In this document: piece by piece, positions 1-8,594 of the stretch
Position numbering within the stretch: position 1 is the first letter of the stretch
Layout of the letters: each line of letters starts with the position of its first letter
Source: Okeania sp. SIO2B3
GTDB taxonomy: Bacteria > Cyanobacteriota > Cyanobacteriia > Cyanobacteriales > Microcoleaceae
Direction: 5' to 3'
NCBI RefSeq assembly: GCF_010672525.1
Contig: NZ_JAAHGH010000049.1
Coordinates: 1-48,754, forward strand
DNA length: 48,754 nt
Program-made: the position numbers and the translations under genes
The notes under the pieces: generated by a model
What the model was told of the DNA's origin: nothing
The model's database searches: none
What the model saw: only the letters and a program-made list of their open reading frames with translations

Positions 1-2497
1 ATTTACCTATACCCATTAGGTAATCATTAGGGTTTATTTCTCCTTGAGATTGAATATCTTCTATTAAGTTGTCAATGTCGATACTATATGTATCTCTGAG
101 TAGTTGTTTTTCCCGTTCTGGTAGTTCTAATTTTTCATCATCTTTAAAAAATACTGTGCCAAATAATTCTTTGTCTTGGTGTATATATGCTGTAGTAGAA
201 TTATTTCGGGTGGCAATTAAGTCGGTATTATACCCGTTCAGGATATCAATAAAATCATCTAAACTATCAATGATGTCTTGATCGAACCACCATGCTGCTC
301 TCTCTACAGCTTCTTCTATAGTTTTTGCATAGTTTGAAAATGCTGTTTCATGGCTTATGAAGAATAGACCAAGACTTTCATCTCTGTCGGTGATTTTTAC
401 CCAGTCACTACTATTTTTATCATCTGTTTCATAGAGCATTACTTGGCTATGATCAATAGCTTCTAATACCCAATTTTCTGATATTAATGGTTCGATTTTT
501 TTGATTAGTGGTAAAGTAGTTTCAACTTCTGTGTGCTGACTATTTGTTGAAGTTTTTACCTCTCCATATTTGCTAAAAACTTCATTAAATTTGTCTGCGT
601 TTTCTCCCCAATAAACTAGGCAATGGGATTGTCGTGCGGGTAGTTTTGGTTGGTAGTTCGTATCTAAGAATTTGATGCGTCCTTTCCAGAAACAGATGGG
701 TTGATTCCATAGTGGAGCGAACCATTTTGTGTCTGTTGATGCTGGTAAGAGGGCGATCGCTTCTGTGACGTTACTGTCATTAACTTCTGAAATCAGTTTC
801 TCTATCCATTTACCAGGACAGCTATAGGGTGGGTTGATGAATACTTTCCCCTGCCATTGTTGGTTGAGTCCGTCCTCTATTGCTGTATAGTGTAGTTTTG
901 CTGGTATGTGCTTCCCATCGTCGGAACAGGGGTCTAGGTCTATTTTTCCTAATACAAGTTCTACTAATTCAACAATTTCTGGTGGTGTGTACCAACAGTC
1001 GGAATTTTTAACTGTATTCTTTTCGGTAGTTTCCTCTACTCTGGCCTCTTCAGCTTCGGGTTCACCTTGGTTGAATTCTTGCAATACTGCATCTATCAAG
1101 GGTTGAGTAATGGGATTAATGTCTCTGCTCCACCTCTTTGCTGATGATGTTTTCTTGAGTCCGACTTGGTATTCATTTTTTCTGCTGTTCCAAAAGATTT
1201 GAAAAAACCTTCTTTCTTGGCCTATGATGATTTCGCCATTATTTTTGTCGTACCAAAGGAGAATAGGTTTTTTGCTTCCTACTATAGGTTTCAGTAAATC
1301 CTTGACAAAGTGATTAAGATCGTGATGGTAAGCAGGTTCTTTATATTCATCTTCTGGAATTGGATGTGATTTAATGTACTGAGTTAGCATGGCTTCAAAT
1401 ATATCCAGTTCTTCGCCTGCCATGTTGTCTACTTGAACTACGTTATTTATATCGATAACTTGACTGTCTACCAACTTTTCCAGAACAGGAACTTTCTGTA
1501 TCGCACGGTTTACAGCATGGATGTTTTCTTGTTTTTGTTCAGAGTAGGAATTATCTACATCGTCGTCGTCGAAATTATCCTCGTCATCAGATGTATCTGA
1601 TGTGCTGGATGATGTATCTGCTTTCAAACCTTTCAAGATTTCAGCAAAGGCAAGAACGTCGCCAGAACAGTAGACTTTTTTATGTCCGGGACGTATGAAC
1701 CACCAGCTATTGTTTTGATAACCTACTTCGGCAATTTTTTGGTCTTCGATATAGAAGAAACCCAAACTGGTAAAATTGTCACTGGGATATTTACAGAATT
1801 TACTTCCTACTTCAGCAGCAGCATTCTGGAGTTCTTGTTCGATACCACCATTTACTGATGGATTGTCAAATGCATTTTTCCACACAGCATCAGTGAATTT
1901 TTGAGTGGTGGGATTAACATCTTTACTCCATCTCTTGGCGGTTTCTGACTTTTTGAGTCCGATGTAATATTCATCTTTTTTGTTGTCAAAGAAGATGTGA
2001 AAAAATCTGTGTTCGTTTTTGATAATGACTTCACCACTGGATGAGTTGTACCAAGTAACAACAACGTCTTTTTCGGTATTGTTTTCAGTGGGTGATGATA
2101 GACTTTCAGTCCCCTGACGCGATAGAAAATCTGTTCCGCTCCGCGAACGTTCTGTTTGGTTGTCTATACTATTATCATCTAGACAATTATTACTTTCGGC
2201 ATATTTTGAGAGTTTTGTGTCCGAGACTACATTTTTTTGTTCGTCTTTTCGATAATCGCCATCAACTATTTCAATTACTCGCAGTGTTGGTGACGGTAAT
2301 GTTGGTAAGATTAATCCGAGTTGTTCGGCAACTTCGGATCGATATACGGGATACTTTGCGAGTATTGGAGCTAATTCTCCTGTTAATGCAGAAATTTTCG
2401 TATCTGCATTACTCATGTCTTCTAGACGTTCTTGTTCTTGCTGTAGCTGGATTTGAAGAATACGCACCAGCTCTTGCTGGCTTTGTAGATGTATCAT
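1..2497 (-). CDS. Phage-type DNA N6-adenine methyltransferase with duplicated N-terminal domains (partial, 3' end outside window)
   Basis: This is an open minus-strand frame from ATG at 2497 to the left edge, 832 codons without a stop; it runs off the window. Residues about 480-650 read as a phage Dam-type N6-adenine methyltransferase. They contain CWYTPPEIV, then IDLDPCSDD near residue 520 and the catalytic-type FINPPYSCPGKW near 555, followed by an aromatic block ending in SHCLVYWG. Such enzymes methylate adenine in DNA and are common on phages and plasmids. The N-terminal half is not part of the family. It holds two copies of a ~60-residue unit (about 146-200 and 406-462), each with a WY pair, RFF-x-IF-W/F and the pattern GLKK-x(5)-KRWS. 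An acidic Asp-rich linker lies between them (near residue 310). The C-terminal part beyond about 660 is unassigned. Family assignment is firm; target sequence and role are not visible. Confidence 0.82.
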   Translation of the reverse strand, partial: MIHLQSQQELVRILQIQLQQEQERLEDMSNADTKISALTGELAPILAKYPVYRSEVAEQLGLILPTLPSPTLRVIEIVDGDYRKDEQKNVVSDTKLSKYAESNNCLDDNSIDNQTERSRSGTDFLSRQGTESLSSPTENNTEKDVVVTWYNSSSGEVIIKNEHRFFHIFFDNKKDEYYIGLKKSETAKRWSKDVNPTTQKFTDAVWKNAFDNPSVNGGIEQELQNAAAEVGSKFCKYPSDNFTSLGFFYIEDQKIAEVGYQNNSWWFIRPGHKKVYCSGDVLAFAEILKGLKADTSSSTSDTSDDEDNFDDDDVDNSYSEQKQENIHAVNRAIQKVPVLEKLVDSQVIDINNVVQVDNMAGEELDIFEAMLTQYIKSHPIPEDEYKEPAYHHDLNHFVKDLLKPIVGSKKPILLWYDKNNGEIIIGQERRFFQIFWNSRKNEYQVGLKKTSSAKRWSRDINPITQPLIDAVLQEFNQGEPEAEEARVEETTEKNTVKNSDCWYTPPEIVELVELVLGKIDLDPCSDDGKHIPAKLHYTAIEDGLNQQWQGKVFINPPYSCPGKWIEKLISEVNDSNVTEAIALLPASTDTKWFAPLWNQPICFWKGRIKFLDTNYQPKLPARQSHCLVYWGENADKFNEVFSKYGEVKTSTNSQHTEVETTLPLIKKIEPLISENWVLEAIDHSQVMLYETDDKNSSDWVKITDRDESLGLFFISHETAFSNYAKTIEEAVERAAWWFDQDIIDSLDDFIDILNGYNTDLIATRNNSTTAYIHQDKELFGTVFFKDDEKLELPEREKQLLRDTYSIDIDNLIEDIQSQGEINPNDYLMGIGK

Positions 2498-2585
2498 AAT
2501 GAATTTTATTGATATCGTTTACAGAATTTCCTGGTTGCAGACAGTGGGAATTCCGTGTACATCAGGGCGTGGTGGGTTGCGGGGG

Positions 2586-2774
2586 TTAATTGAAAATCTT
2601 GTATATACGATTCGCGATCGAAAATAACACAACTGCAGCTATATACAACAGTATAGTTTGGTATTTTTTGAACGAACGATCGCAGTTCAAGATTTTTAAC
2701 ATGAATGCAATATCACTTTGATGCAACGGAGGTACGGATGGAGTGATGCTCGGCTCAAGTGTAGTTGGTTGCAC
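2586..2774 (-). CDS. Possible small membrane protein (GTG start)
   Basis: A 62-codon frame starting at GTG. The last ~20 residues (ILLYIAAVVLFSIANRIY) would form one membrane helix, giving a tail-anchored layout; the N-terminal half is Pro/Ser/Thr rich. There is no convincing Shine-Dalgarno sequence and the start is non-ATG. It could be a chance frame. It fills most of the 307-bp gap between the methyltransferase and the HTH gene; I see nothing else there. Confidence 0.25.
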   Translation of the reverse strand: MQPTTLEPSITPSVPPLHQSDIAFMLKILNCDRSFKKYQTILLYIAAVVLFSIANRIYKIFN

Positions 2775-2804
2775 TTGATTACACGGGGGAGCGATCGCTA
2801 CATC

Positions 2805-3212
2805 CTATCCGGTTAATACAACCCACTTTTTGTGCAATTGATGGGCCAATCGGCGTACTTTTCGAGATGGTTTGTTCTGGCCATTAATCCAGTGGCCAAT
2901 GGCTCTAACCGAAACTCCTAGAGCCTCAGCTAATGTATCTCTGGAAATATTGAAATTTTTGAGCAGTTGTAGCGGGTCCAATTCTGCTGTTTCGATTTTT
3001 GGAGGAAATGGTAGTGGCCAGTTCTTGTAGATTTGTAAAAGCTCAGAGGCTAGCCGTTGGATGGTTTTGCTTGGTCTTGTGGCCTTAGATAGCCATTTTG
3101 AAACAGATGAAGGATTGACTCCCAAGGTGTCGGCTAGCTGCGCTTGGGATAGCCACTGGAATTGCAAAAGTAGGGAGACTGGATTTGTCTCCTCGAAAAG
3201 TGCTATACTCAT
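2805..3212 (-). CDS. Tandem helix-turn-helix DNA-binding protein
   Basis: A 135-residue protein made of two Cro/CI-like helix-turn-helix units. Unit one (residues ~17-60) contains QAQLADTLGVNPSSVSKWL, unit two (~82-125) contains RDTLAEALGVSVRAIGHWI. Both follow the same plan (LAxxLGVxxxxxxxWI/L followed by a basic xxPSxxxxRLA segment), so the gene is an internal duplication. Such proteins bind operator DNA. A palindromic sequence lies 38 nt upstream (3250-3266) and may be its own operator. No Shine-Dalgarno is obvious. It sits in the same orientation as the methyltransferase and could regulate this small-gene block. The DNA-binding role is inferred from the fold motif only. Confidence 0.7.
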   Translation of the reverse strand: MSIALFEETNPVSLLLQFQWLSQAQLADTLGVNPSSVSKWLSKATRPSKTIQRLASELLQIYKNWPLPFPPKIETAELDPLQLLKNFNISRDTLAEALGVSVRAIGHWINGQNKPSRKVRRLAHQLHKKWVVLTG

Positions 3213-3249
3213 AATTCAAAAGTTTTTTAATGATCTTTTTTGGCTATAG

Positions 3250-3266
3250 GGAAGTTTGTAACTTCC
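3250..3266. promoter_or_regulatory. Inverted repeat upstream of the tandem-HTH gene
   Basis: GGAAGT-TTGTA-ACTTCC is a perfect 6-bp inverted repeat with a 5-nt spacer, about 40 nt upstream of the HTH start. It fits an operator for that protein. A role as a weak terminator for the upstream gene is less likely because no U-run follows. Confidence 0.3.
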
Positions 3267-3313
3267 TTGTAGCTTTTTATTTAGCTCTATGGTAACTAAG
3301 TATTACTATCCAG

Positions 3314-3613
3314 TCAAGTACCATCAACAAAATGTTTTTTGAATAACTGACGGAATTCGTTGATGATGTTGGCCTGTTTTAGTATGACCTTGACATAGTC
3401 TGGATGCCCTTTGAAATCAGCTCCCCAGTTTTTTATAGATTGCTCGGTAAAACCTGTGACTTTTGCTAGCTCTTCGATACAGCGAGCTTTGTACCCTCGC
3501 TGTTCTGGTAAAGTGTTGTAAAGTACAGGGACCCATATTTGACAATACTCTTCAGGACTCATGCCAGTTTTAATATATGAATTATTTTCTACATGGCATT
3601 TTGTTATAGGCAT
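3314..3613 (-). CDS. Hypothetical HTH-like protein
   Basis: A 99-residue soluble protein. The segment CIEELAKVTGFTEQSIKNWG (residues ~46-65) resembles a helix-turn-helix (AKVTGF-x-xxSIKNW), so DNA binding is likely, but I do not recognise the family. No clear ribosome binding site precedes the ATG at 3613; an internal ATG (residue 18) is an alternative start. It lies between two other minus-strand small genes with ~100-bp gaps, so it may be transcribed with them. A small inverted repeat (GGTAA/TTACC, 3649-3665) lies 36 nt upstream. Confidence 0.5.
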   Translation of the reverse strand: MPITKCHVENNSYIKTGMSPEEYCQIWVPVLYNTLPEQRGYKARCIEELAKVTGFTEQSIKNWGADFKGHPDYVKVILKQANIINEFRQLFKKHFVDGT

Positions 3614-3648
3614 TGTCTAGGGTGAATTTGAACTATATCTATATCTAT

Positions 3649-3665
3649 GGTAATCAATAGTTACC
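3649..3665. promoter_or_regulatory. Short inverted repeat GGTAA...TTACC
   Basis: A 5-bp inverted repeat with a 7-nt spacer just upstream of the gene starting at 3613. A related GGTAAC half-site occurs near 3290. It is a possible operator; the arms are short and could be chance. Confidence 0.2.
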
Positions 3666-3729
3666 TTTGACTCATATCTGGCGATCGCTACAAAACTCAA
3701 CTCATTTTCTAAAAGCTGTTTTTAGAAAA

Positions 3730-4002
3730 CTATTTTCTAGAACGAATTTGTTCAGCTTTGAGGAGTTGTAATTCTGACAACAAGGTGTGTACAGCCTCTA
3801 GGTGCTCCACTTTGAAATGAATTACAAACCCTTTTCCATCCCGGGTATAGCCGGGACAGTTTAAGGCTACCCCCTCCTCACCCTCTCTAAACGTCGTTTT
3901 TGTCGAAAACAGCCCGTCGTCGGAGGTTAGGCTGTAATGAGTGTCCGTCCACGTCTTGTGGTTTGACTCTTTGTGAGTAGTTTTGTCCATAACGAGTGAC
4001 AT
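3730..4002 (-). CDS. Hypothetical protein, 90 residues
   Basis: A small hydrophilic protein with a patterned beta-rich middle (TDTHYSLTSDDGLFSTKTTF, ALNCPGYTRDGKGFVIHF) and a C-terminal helix rich in Leu. I do not recognise the family. The ATG codons at residues 1 and 5 are both possible starts, and no strong ribosome binding site is visible. The gene is divergent from the gene at 4213; the 210-bp space between them contains a long imperfect palindrome (4020-4065). Confidence 0.4.
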   Translation of the reverse strand: MSLVMDKTTHKESNHKTWTDTHYSLTSDDGLFSTKTTFREGEEGVALNCPGYTRDGKGFVIHFKVEHLEAVHTLLSELQLLKAEQIRSRK

Positions 4003-4019
4003 TTTTATACTGCACGAAT

Positions 4020-4065
4020 CTCGACCTGTCTATATTTGACAAATAAATATAGTTGCCATGTCGAG
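4020..4065. promoter_or_regulatory. Imperfect palindrome between divergent small genes
   Basis: Arms CTCGAC...TATATTT and AAATATA...GTCGAG flank a short centre, forming a 46-bp imperfect palindrome. It sits just upstream of the gene ending at 3730 and 148 bp upstream of the divergent gene at 4213. The position between two divergent units suggests an operator or a structured leader. This is inference from symmetry and position only. Confidence 0.35.
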
Positions 4066-4212
4066 GTCTACCCAGGCATTAGTTATTTATCTAAATTGTA
4101 CTATCCTTTTATATTTTTTGTCAAGAATAGTACATAGATTTTTTGCAAAGATATAGTTAGGGTAGTACGAATACTAAATACAATTTATATATGAAGGAAA
4201 TAATGGATAATA

Positions 4213-4617
4213 ATGCCAAGGCCAGCTAAAGGACGCAAATTAGTTTGTTTCTATCTTGAACCTGAATTAAAGCAGGCCATCGACATACTCAAAGCTGTCG
4301 ATGGCTTGTCACAACAGGATTGGTTAGAGAGCTTAATAGAAAAAGAAGTAAAAAATCGTAAAGATAGTTTACCAATATCAAAGCCAGAGCCGGGACTAAC
4401 AATTGCCCAAATAATAAACGATAATTGGGTAGTCTTGGCAGAAGATTCGGGAATTAAATTGGATAAATTATTAAATTTGGCGAAAGGAGCAAAGCCAACA
4501 GAACCAGAATTAAATAAACTAGCTGAATCTCTAGATAAAGATATAGATGAGCTTCAGCAAATATGCGATCGCAATTTCCCACATAAAAAGGAGAATGGTA
4601 ATGCTGCAAAATCTTGA
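4213..4617 (+). CDS. Hypothetical protein, possibly RHH-type regulator at the N-terminus
   Basis: A 134-residue protein. The first 50 residues (GRKLVCFYLEPELKQAIDIL followed by a helix ending LESLIEKEVKNRK) fit a beta strand plus two helices, as in ribbon-helix-helix proteins. The rest is helical and acidic (LAKGAKPTEPELNKLAESLD). It is the first gene of a two-gene unit: its last 17 nt overlap the WD40-type gene. I do not recognise the full-length family; a plasmid-type DNA-binding role is plausible. Confidence 0.5.
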   Translation: MPRPAKGRKLVCFYLEPELKQAIDILKAVDGLSQQDWLESLIEKEVKNRKDSLPISKPEPGLTIAQIINDNWVVLAEDSGIKLDKLLNLAKGAKPTEPELNKLAESLDKDIDELQQICDRNFPHKKENGNAAKS

Positions 4618-5038
4618 AACTCAGGGTTGGAATTATTTACCGGGTAAGTCTTGTATTGTGCTAGTTGCCCCAGATAGATCGGCAGCAAATGAGATGATTG
4701 AATATGCTTATGAATGGCTAAAGGCTATTGCTAATGTATGGGGTGAGGTTGTAATCAGATGGAATGGTTGCAGGCGTGGATTTAATTCCAATACTCCAAT
4801 TACCATGATGGGAGAGAGCAGGAAAGTTGATTCACTAGCGGTTATATCCGATCTAATTTTTGCAGGCCGAGTTGATGGTACTGTTCAAGTTTGGGATTTA
4901 GCTAGTAAAAACCTTGTGACCAACTTCAGTGGCTATCACAGCGACAAAGTGAAGTCTCTAGCTGTTACTCCAGATGGCAAAACCCTTATAAGTGGTAGTG
5001 CTGATAAGACCGTAAAGATTTGGGATTTTGATTTTTAA
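4601..5038 (+). CDS. Short WD40-repeat protein
   Basis: A 145-residue product. ATG at 4601 is chosen because AAGGAG lies 7 nt upstream; another in-frame ATG is at 4595 and a longer frame opens at 4547. The C-terminal half has two WD40 repeats, ending VQVWDLASKN and VKIWDFDF, the second containing the typical TPDGKTLISGSADKTVKIWD core. WD40 repeats normally form 6-8-bladed propellers, so two blades must pair with other copies, or the gene is a fragment of a longer one. The first ~65 residues are unassigned. It overlaps the upstream gene, implying translational coupling. Confidence 0.6.
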   Translation: MLQNLETQGWNYLPGKSCIVLVAPDRSAANEMIEYAYEWLKAIANVWGEVVIRWNGCRRGFNSNTPITMMGESRKVDSLAVISDLIFAGRVDGTVQVWDLASKNLVTNFSGYHSDKVKSLAVTPDGKTLISGSADKTVKIWDFDF

Positions 5039-5080
5039 TTTTATACAACTTTCAAGTAAGCGACGGAGCTTAAGTACGAC

Positions 5081-5110
5081 ATTTTTCGATAGTATTTGCT
5101 ATCGAAAAAA
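5081..5110. repeat. CGATAG...CTATCG hairpin repeat
   Basis: TTTTTCGATAG-TATTTG-CTATCGAAAAA forms an uninterrupted 11-bp stem with a 6-nt loop, 43 nt after the WD40 stop. The A/T ends on both strands make it a possible bidirectional terminator. Close relatives (CCGATAG-CATTTG-CTATCGG) recur in the tandem repeat at 37.3-37.7 kb, so it is a dispersed family. Confidence 0.6.
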
Positions 5111-5136
5111 CAGAGTAATAAAAAGATGTGACAAAT

Positions 5137-5448
5137 ATGGCCTTAACTATTCCTGATACAATTTCTTCAGCCAGCCGAGGCGAAAAGCGCCTATTCAAGA
5201 TACTTAGAGATGAACTACCAGATGATTTTTTCATCTACTACGAGCCAAATATTAAAGGCTCCTATCCCGATTTTATTATTCTTAGTCCCGAACTTGGACT
5301 ACTAATCTTGGAGGTGAAAGGTTGGAGTGCCGACCAAATTCTTAAAGCAAACCATCAAATATTTGAAAATGATCTTAATCTTCTTCCAAAGCATTATTTA
5401 TGGAAACTCTTAATTTTTCAGCCAGCGCCCGAACATGAGGTTCTCTAA
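5137..5448 (+). pseudogene. Truncated NERD-type nuclease / helicase N-terminus
   Basis: From ATG at 5137 the product begins ALTIPDTISSASRGEKRLFK and contains a PD-(D/E)xK-like core, YPDFIIL ... LLILEVKGW, typical of NERD domains (nuclease-related, often fused to superfamily-I helicases). After about residue 78 (near 5370) the similarity stops. The frame then reads antisense into the 3' end of the A-T-TE gene and ends LLIFQPAPEHEVL, which is not NERD-like. The gene is thus cut at the point where the biosynthetic locus begins. NERD assignment is by motif; truncation is a strong inference. Confidence 0.65.
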
Positions 5449-8128
5449 ACATGGAAGTGTGACCACCAGGAACTTCATAAACCTCCAATTCTCCACTAGC
5501 TAGTTTACCCCAACCCATTTGAGGGTCAACTTGCCATCCTTCAGGTGTTGACTTATGAATAGCTCGGAATAAAGCGACTTTGCCTGGGTAAACTTGGGGA
5601 ACATATTTTCTACCCGCTTGTTTATTAGCTCTTTGTACAATTTGGTTGGGATGGATATTGTCTAAGGAACTTGTATACTTATGGGAAAGCTTGAAGGAAT
5701 TTCTTTGATTTCTCTCTTTAATTCTATGCTTGAACCACTGGAATCTCCCTGTTATTTTCTTGAGGATATAGTTTGCTCCAAGTTTCCAAAAGTTATCAAA
5801 ATGCTCGGAAAGTCGCTGATTTAGTGGTATTCGAGTGAAACATCCTGGTGCTGGAGTATCAAATACAACTAATAGAGCCACCGTTTGACCTTGGGCGATT
5901 AGTAGTTGAGCTACTTCCAAAGCTACCATACCTCCAAAGGAAGAGCCTCCCACAATATAAGGTCCTTCGGGTTGGATAGTTTGTATTTCTTTGATGTAGT
6001 GAGCAGCCATATCTTCTATTTTAGTTAGAGGGGGTTGCTTTCCATCTAAACCTTGTGCTTGCAGTCCATAGAATGGTCGCTCTAAACCTAACTGAAGTGC
6101 TAATCTTCGGTAGTACAACACACTCGCACCAAGAGCGTGGATACAAAATAAAGGGGTTTTAGAACCAAGTGGTTGAATTGGCACTAGCGATCGCCATTGT
6201 GCTGACCATCCTTTTTTACGAATGACGCTGGCTAGTTGTTCAATCGTTGGTGCTTGGAAAAGGGTTGCTAGTGGAATCTTGTTGTGCAATTCCTCCTCAA
6301 TTTGGCTAAACAAATGCACGGCTAATAGGGAGTGACCGCCCAAGTTAAAGAAATTATCTTCGATGCTAATAGGTTGGATGTCTAATGTTTTTCCCCAAAT
6401 GTGGGCTAGTTGGAGTTCTAATTCATCACGGGGTGCAACAAAAGTTTGTTCTGCTTCTTGCTGAATAAGTTCATCAATTTGTTTAATGAGACCATCAAAT
6501 TCACCCGCTTCTAAACGCTGTTTAAGTTGCAAACGTTGAATTTTGCCCGTTGCTGTTCTGGGAATTGCTTCCTTCTCAATGGGAATTATGTAAGTGGGAT
6601 TTACCCCCAAGGATTGAGCTACTTTTCCTCTAATTTGTTTAACTAATTTTGCTAACTGACTATCTTCTGTAATTATTGTGTGGAAAAAGATAGCTAAATC
6701 GTCAGTTTCGCTATCTTGTTGTCGGATAGCACAGGCAATGGTGTAAGCAGGTTCAACACCTTCAACTTCTTCGGCTACTAACTCAATTTCGTGGCAAGAA
6801 AAATTCCGAGCATTGATGATAATAGTTTCTTTTTCACGTCCTGTAATTGTTAATTTTCCATCTTGCAGAAAGCCTAAATCCCCCGTGTTCATCCAACCAT
6901 CTTCAGTAAATAGCTCGCGAGTCAGCTCTGGAGCTTTATAATAGCCTGATGTCATTGATGGACCTGTAACCTGAATGCGACCTATTTGACCTTCTTCAAG
7001 GATACTGCCCTGTTGATCTACTATCCTTATAGAATGTCCTCTTGTTGGCTTGCCGATTTCGACAAAGCGATCGTTATCAGGTGTTTTGGTTAAGGAGAAA
7101 CCTTCTCGACTACCTGCAATTGGTCCACATTCAGTCATGCCATAAGCTGGACGTAAAACATTAGGTCTGAGGTTATATTTACTCAATATATCTAAAAAAC
7201 TTCGGGCGGTTTTAGCAACAATAGGTTCGGCTCCAATGCCTATTTTTTGTACAGAGGAAAAGTCCCAATCTTTGGAAGGATTAGTTTTTAGTTGCTCAAC
7301 AATAAGTGATAAGATAAAGTTAGTTGTTTGGGCATGGGTTACTCGATACTTACTTAAGATATCAAGCCACAATAAGGGATTGCAAATTATAAGTTCTGCT
7401 GGCAAATATATATTTTTTTGAAACCTGTTTGGAAGTATAGTGACTAGACCACTAATGCTTTCAAGGGGAAACCAACTCAAAAGGGTTTGGATTGGGGAAT
7501 CATTATTTTGACTAATCGATTTTTTAAAAAAACGATAAATAAAAGTTTGACTGCTTATTTCAACTAATTTTGGCTTTCCCGTGGTCCCAGAACTAGGTAA
7601 CAGTAACGCTAGTTCATCGGGCTGGAGTAGGTGTAATCTTGTATCTGAACTATGGGTTTCAATTTCTTCAATTATGGCAGTCTTGACATTTTTTTTTCCA
7701 TATAGCTGTAAGCCAGCATGAATTTGTGATGCTAGTTTTGCGTTAGTTAGTATTGTGGGACAGTCTAATTGTTGCCAAATATTATGTAGTTTTAATAAAG
7801 CTTGGTTTGGTTGGGAGTAGTCGGGGGCAATCAGTACAGGGACTGGGATAAAACCACCCATGATACAACTCCAGAGGGCAGGAGCAAAGTCCTGGCTAGT
7901 GTCTATTTGAAAGATGATAGTGTTTCTAGGTTGTAAACCACAAGCTTGTAATCCAGTCAATATCTTTTGAGCACGTTTCCATATCTGGGAATAGGTCTGT
8001 ACAATTTTACTTCCCTCTGATTGGATAAAAATAAGTTGTTTCTCCAAATTTAATTCCACAACATACTTTAAACCCATATTCCACAGGTTGTTTCGGCTAC
8101 CAAGTATTTTTGTATCTTTATTATGCAT
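5375..8128 (-). CDS. Free-standing adenylation-carrier-thioesterase (A-T-TE) protein
   Basis: A 917-residue three-domain enzyme. An adenylate-forming domain (residues ~20-555) has the P-loop SSGTTGKPK, YGMTECGP, the TGDLGF motif and the final ATGKIQR lysine segment. A carrier domain follows with the phosphopantetheine serine in NLGGHSLLA (~598). The C-terminal thioesterase has the nucleophile motif GGSSFGG (~728), an Asp in VVFDTPAPG and the His in GGHTSMF. There is no condensation domain. The A4 region reads SWFPLESISG rather than FDxS, so the Asp that holds an alpha-amino group is absent. A carboxylic, keto or aryl acid substrate is therefore likelier than an amino acid. Domain order and length resemble atromentin/ralfuranone-type A-T-TE synthetases. 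It could be an independent synthetase or the acceptor and release module for the NRPS, whose last domain is a C domain. Confidence 0.85.
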   Translation of the reverse strand: MHNKDTKILGSRNNLWNMGLKYVVELNLEKQLIFIQSEGSKIVQTYSQIWKRAQKILTGLQACGLQPRNTIIFQIDTSQDFAPALWSCIMGGFIPVPVLIAPDYSQPNQALLKLHNIWQQLDCPTILTNAKLASQIHAGLQLYGKKNVKTAIIEEIETHSSDTRLHLLQPDELALLLPSSGTTGKPKLVEISSQTFIYRFFKKSISQNNDSPIQTLLSWFPLESISGLVTILPNRFQKNIYLPAELIICNPLLWLDILSKYRVTHAQTTNFILSLIVEQLKTNPSKDWDFSSVQKIGIGAEPIVAKTARSFLDILSKYNLRPNVLRPAYGMTECGPIAGSREGFSLTKTPDNDRFVEIGKPTRGHSIRIVDQQGSILEEGQIGRIQVTGPSMTSGYYKAPELTRELFTEDGWMNTGDLGFLQDGKLTITGREKETIIINARNFSCHEIELVAEEVEGVEPAYTIACAIRQQDSETDDLAIFFHTIITEDSQLAKLVKQIRGKVAQSLGVNPTYIIPIEKEAIPRTATGKIQRLQLKQRLEAGEFDGLIKQIDELIQQEAEQTFVAPRDELELQLAHIWGKTLDIQPISIEDNFFNLGGHSLLAVHLFSQIEEELHNKIPLATLFQAPTIEQLASVIRKKGWSAQWRSLVPIQPLGSKTPLFCIHALGASVLYYRRLALQLGLERPFYGLQAQGLDGKQPPLTKIEDMAAHYIKEIQTIQPEGPYIVGGSSFGGMVALEVAQLLIAQGQTVALLVVFDTPAPGCFTRIPLNQRLSEHFDNFWKLGANYILKKITGRFQWFKHRIKERNQRNSFKLSHKYTSSLDNIHPNQIVQRANKQAGRKYVPQVYPGKVALFRAIHKSTPEGWQVDPQMGWGKLASGELEVYEVPGGHTSMFREPHVRALAEKLRVSINNALEED

Positions 8129-8594
8129 ACGTTACAGTCTATTGTATAGCAAACTATAATACATAGTATTTTTTACAAACTTCTCCAAAATTTCCTAACC
8201 TGTCTCAACCTGGATTTCAGACTTATCGCTGGAAATCAAAATAGGCAGGGTGAAAACAAAGAAAAATTACAAGATTTAATTTTTCACGATCAATCCCTAG
8301 TAAACGTTGAGTGTCTTGCGGATATTTTTGGAGATACTCCAAAGTCGATTTTGCATCATTTTTTGATTTTTATAGCAGTAAGCCGTTAGCTTTCAGCAAG
8401 AGCGTCCAAGTTCTGCCAATTCAAGCTATTGGCACTTTGTAATTGTCCTAACCTCCGTCGGTATTGCTATACTACTGGGCGTATCCGAATCATCAGAATT
8501 GATTATCTGAAGTCGCCTTAATATATCTCTTGCAAAAGTTACAAAAATCAGCGATTTTTCTATCCTCTTAATCCAATATTGTCATTGCGAGGCG

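Noticed and set aside
2092-2499. Plus-strand ORF of 135 codons at the left end
   Set aside because: It is antisense to the N-terminal part of the methyltransferase gene, whose frame is open for 832 codons and carries recognisable motifs.
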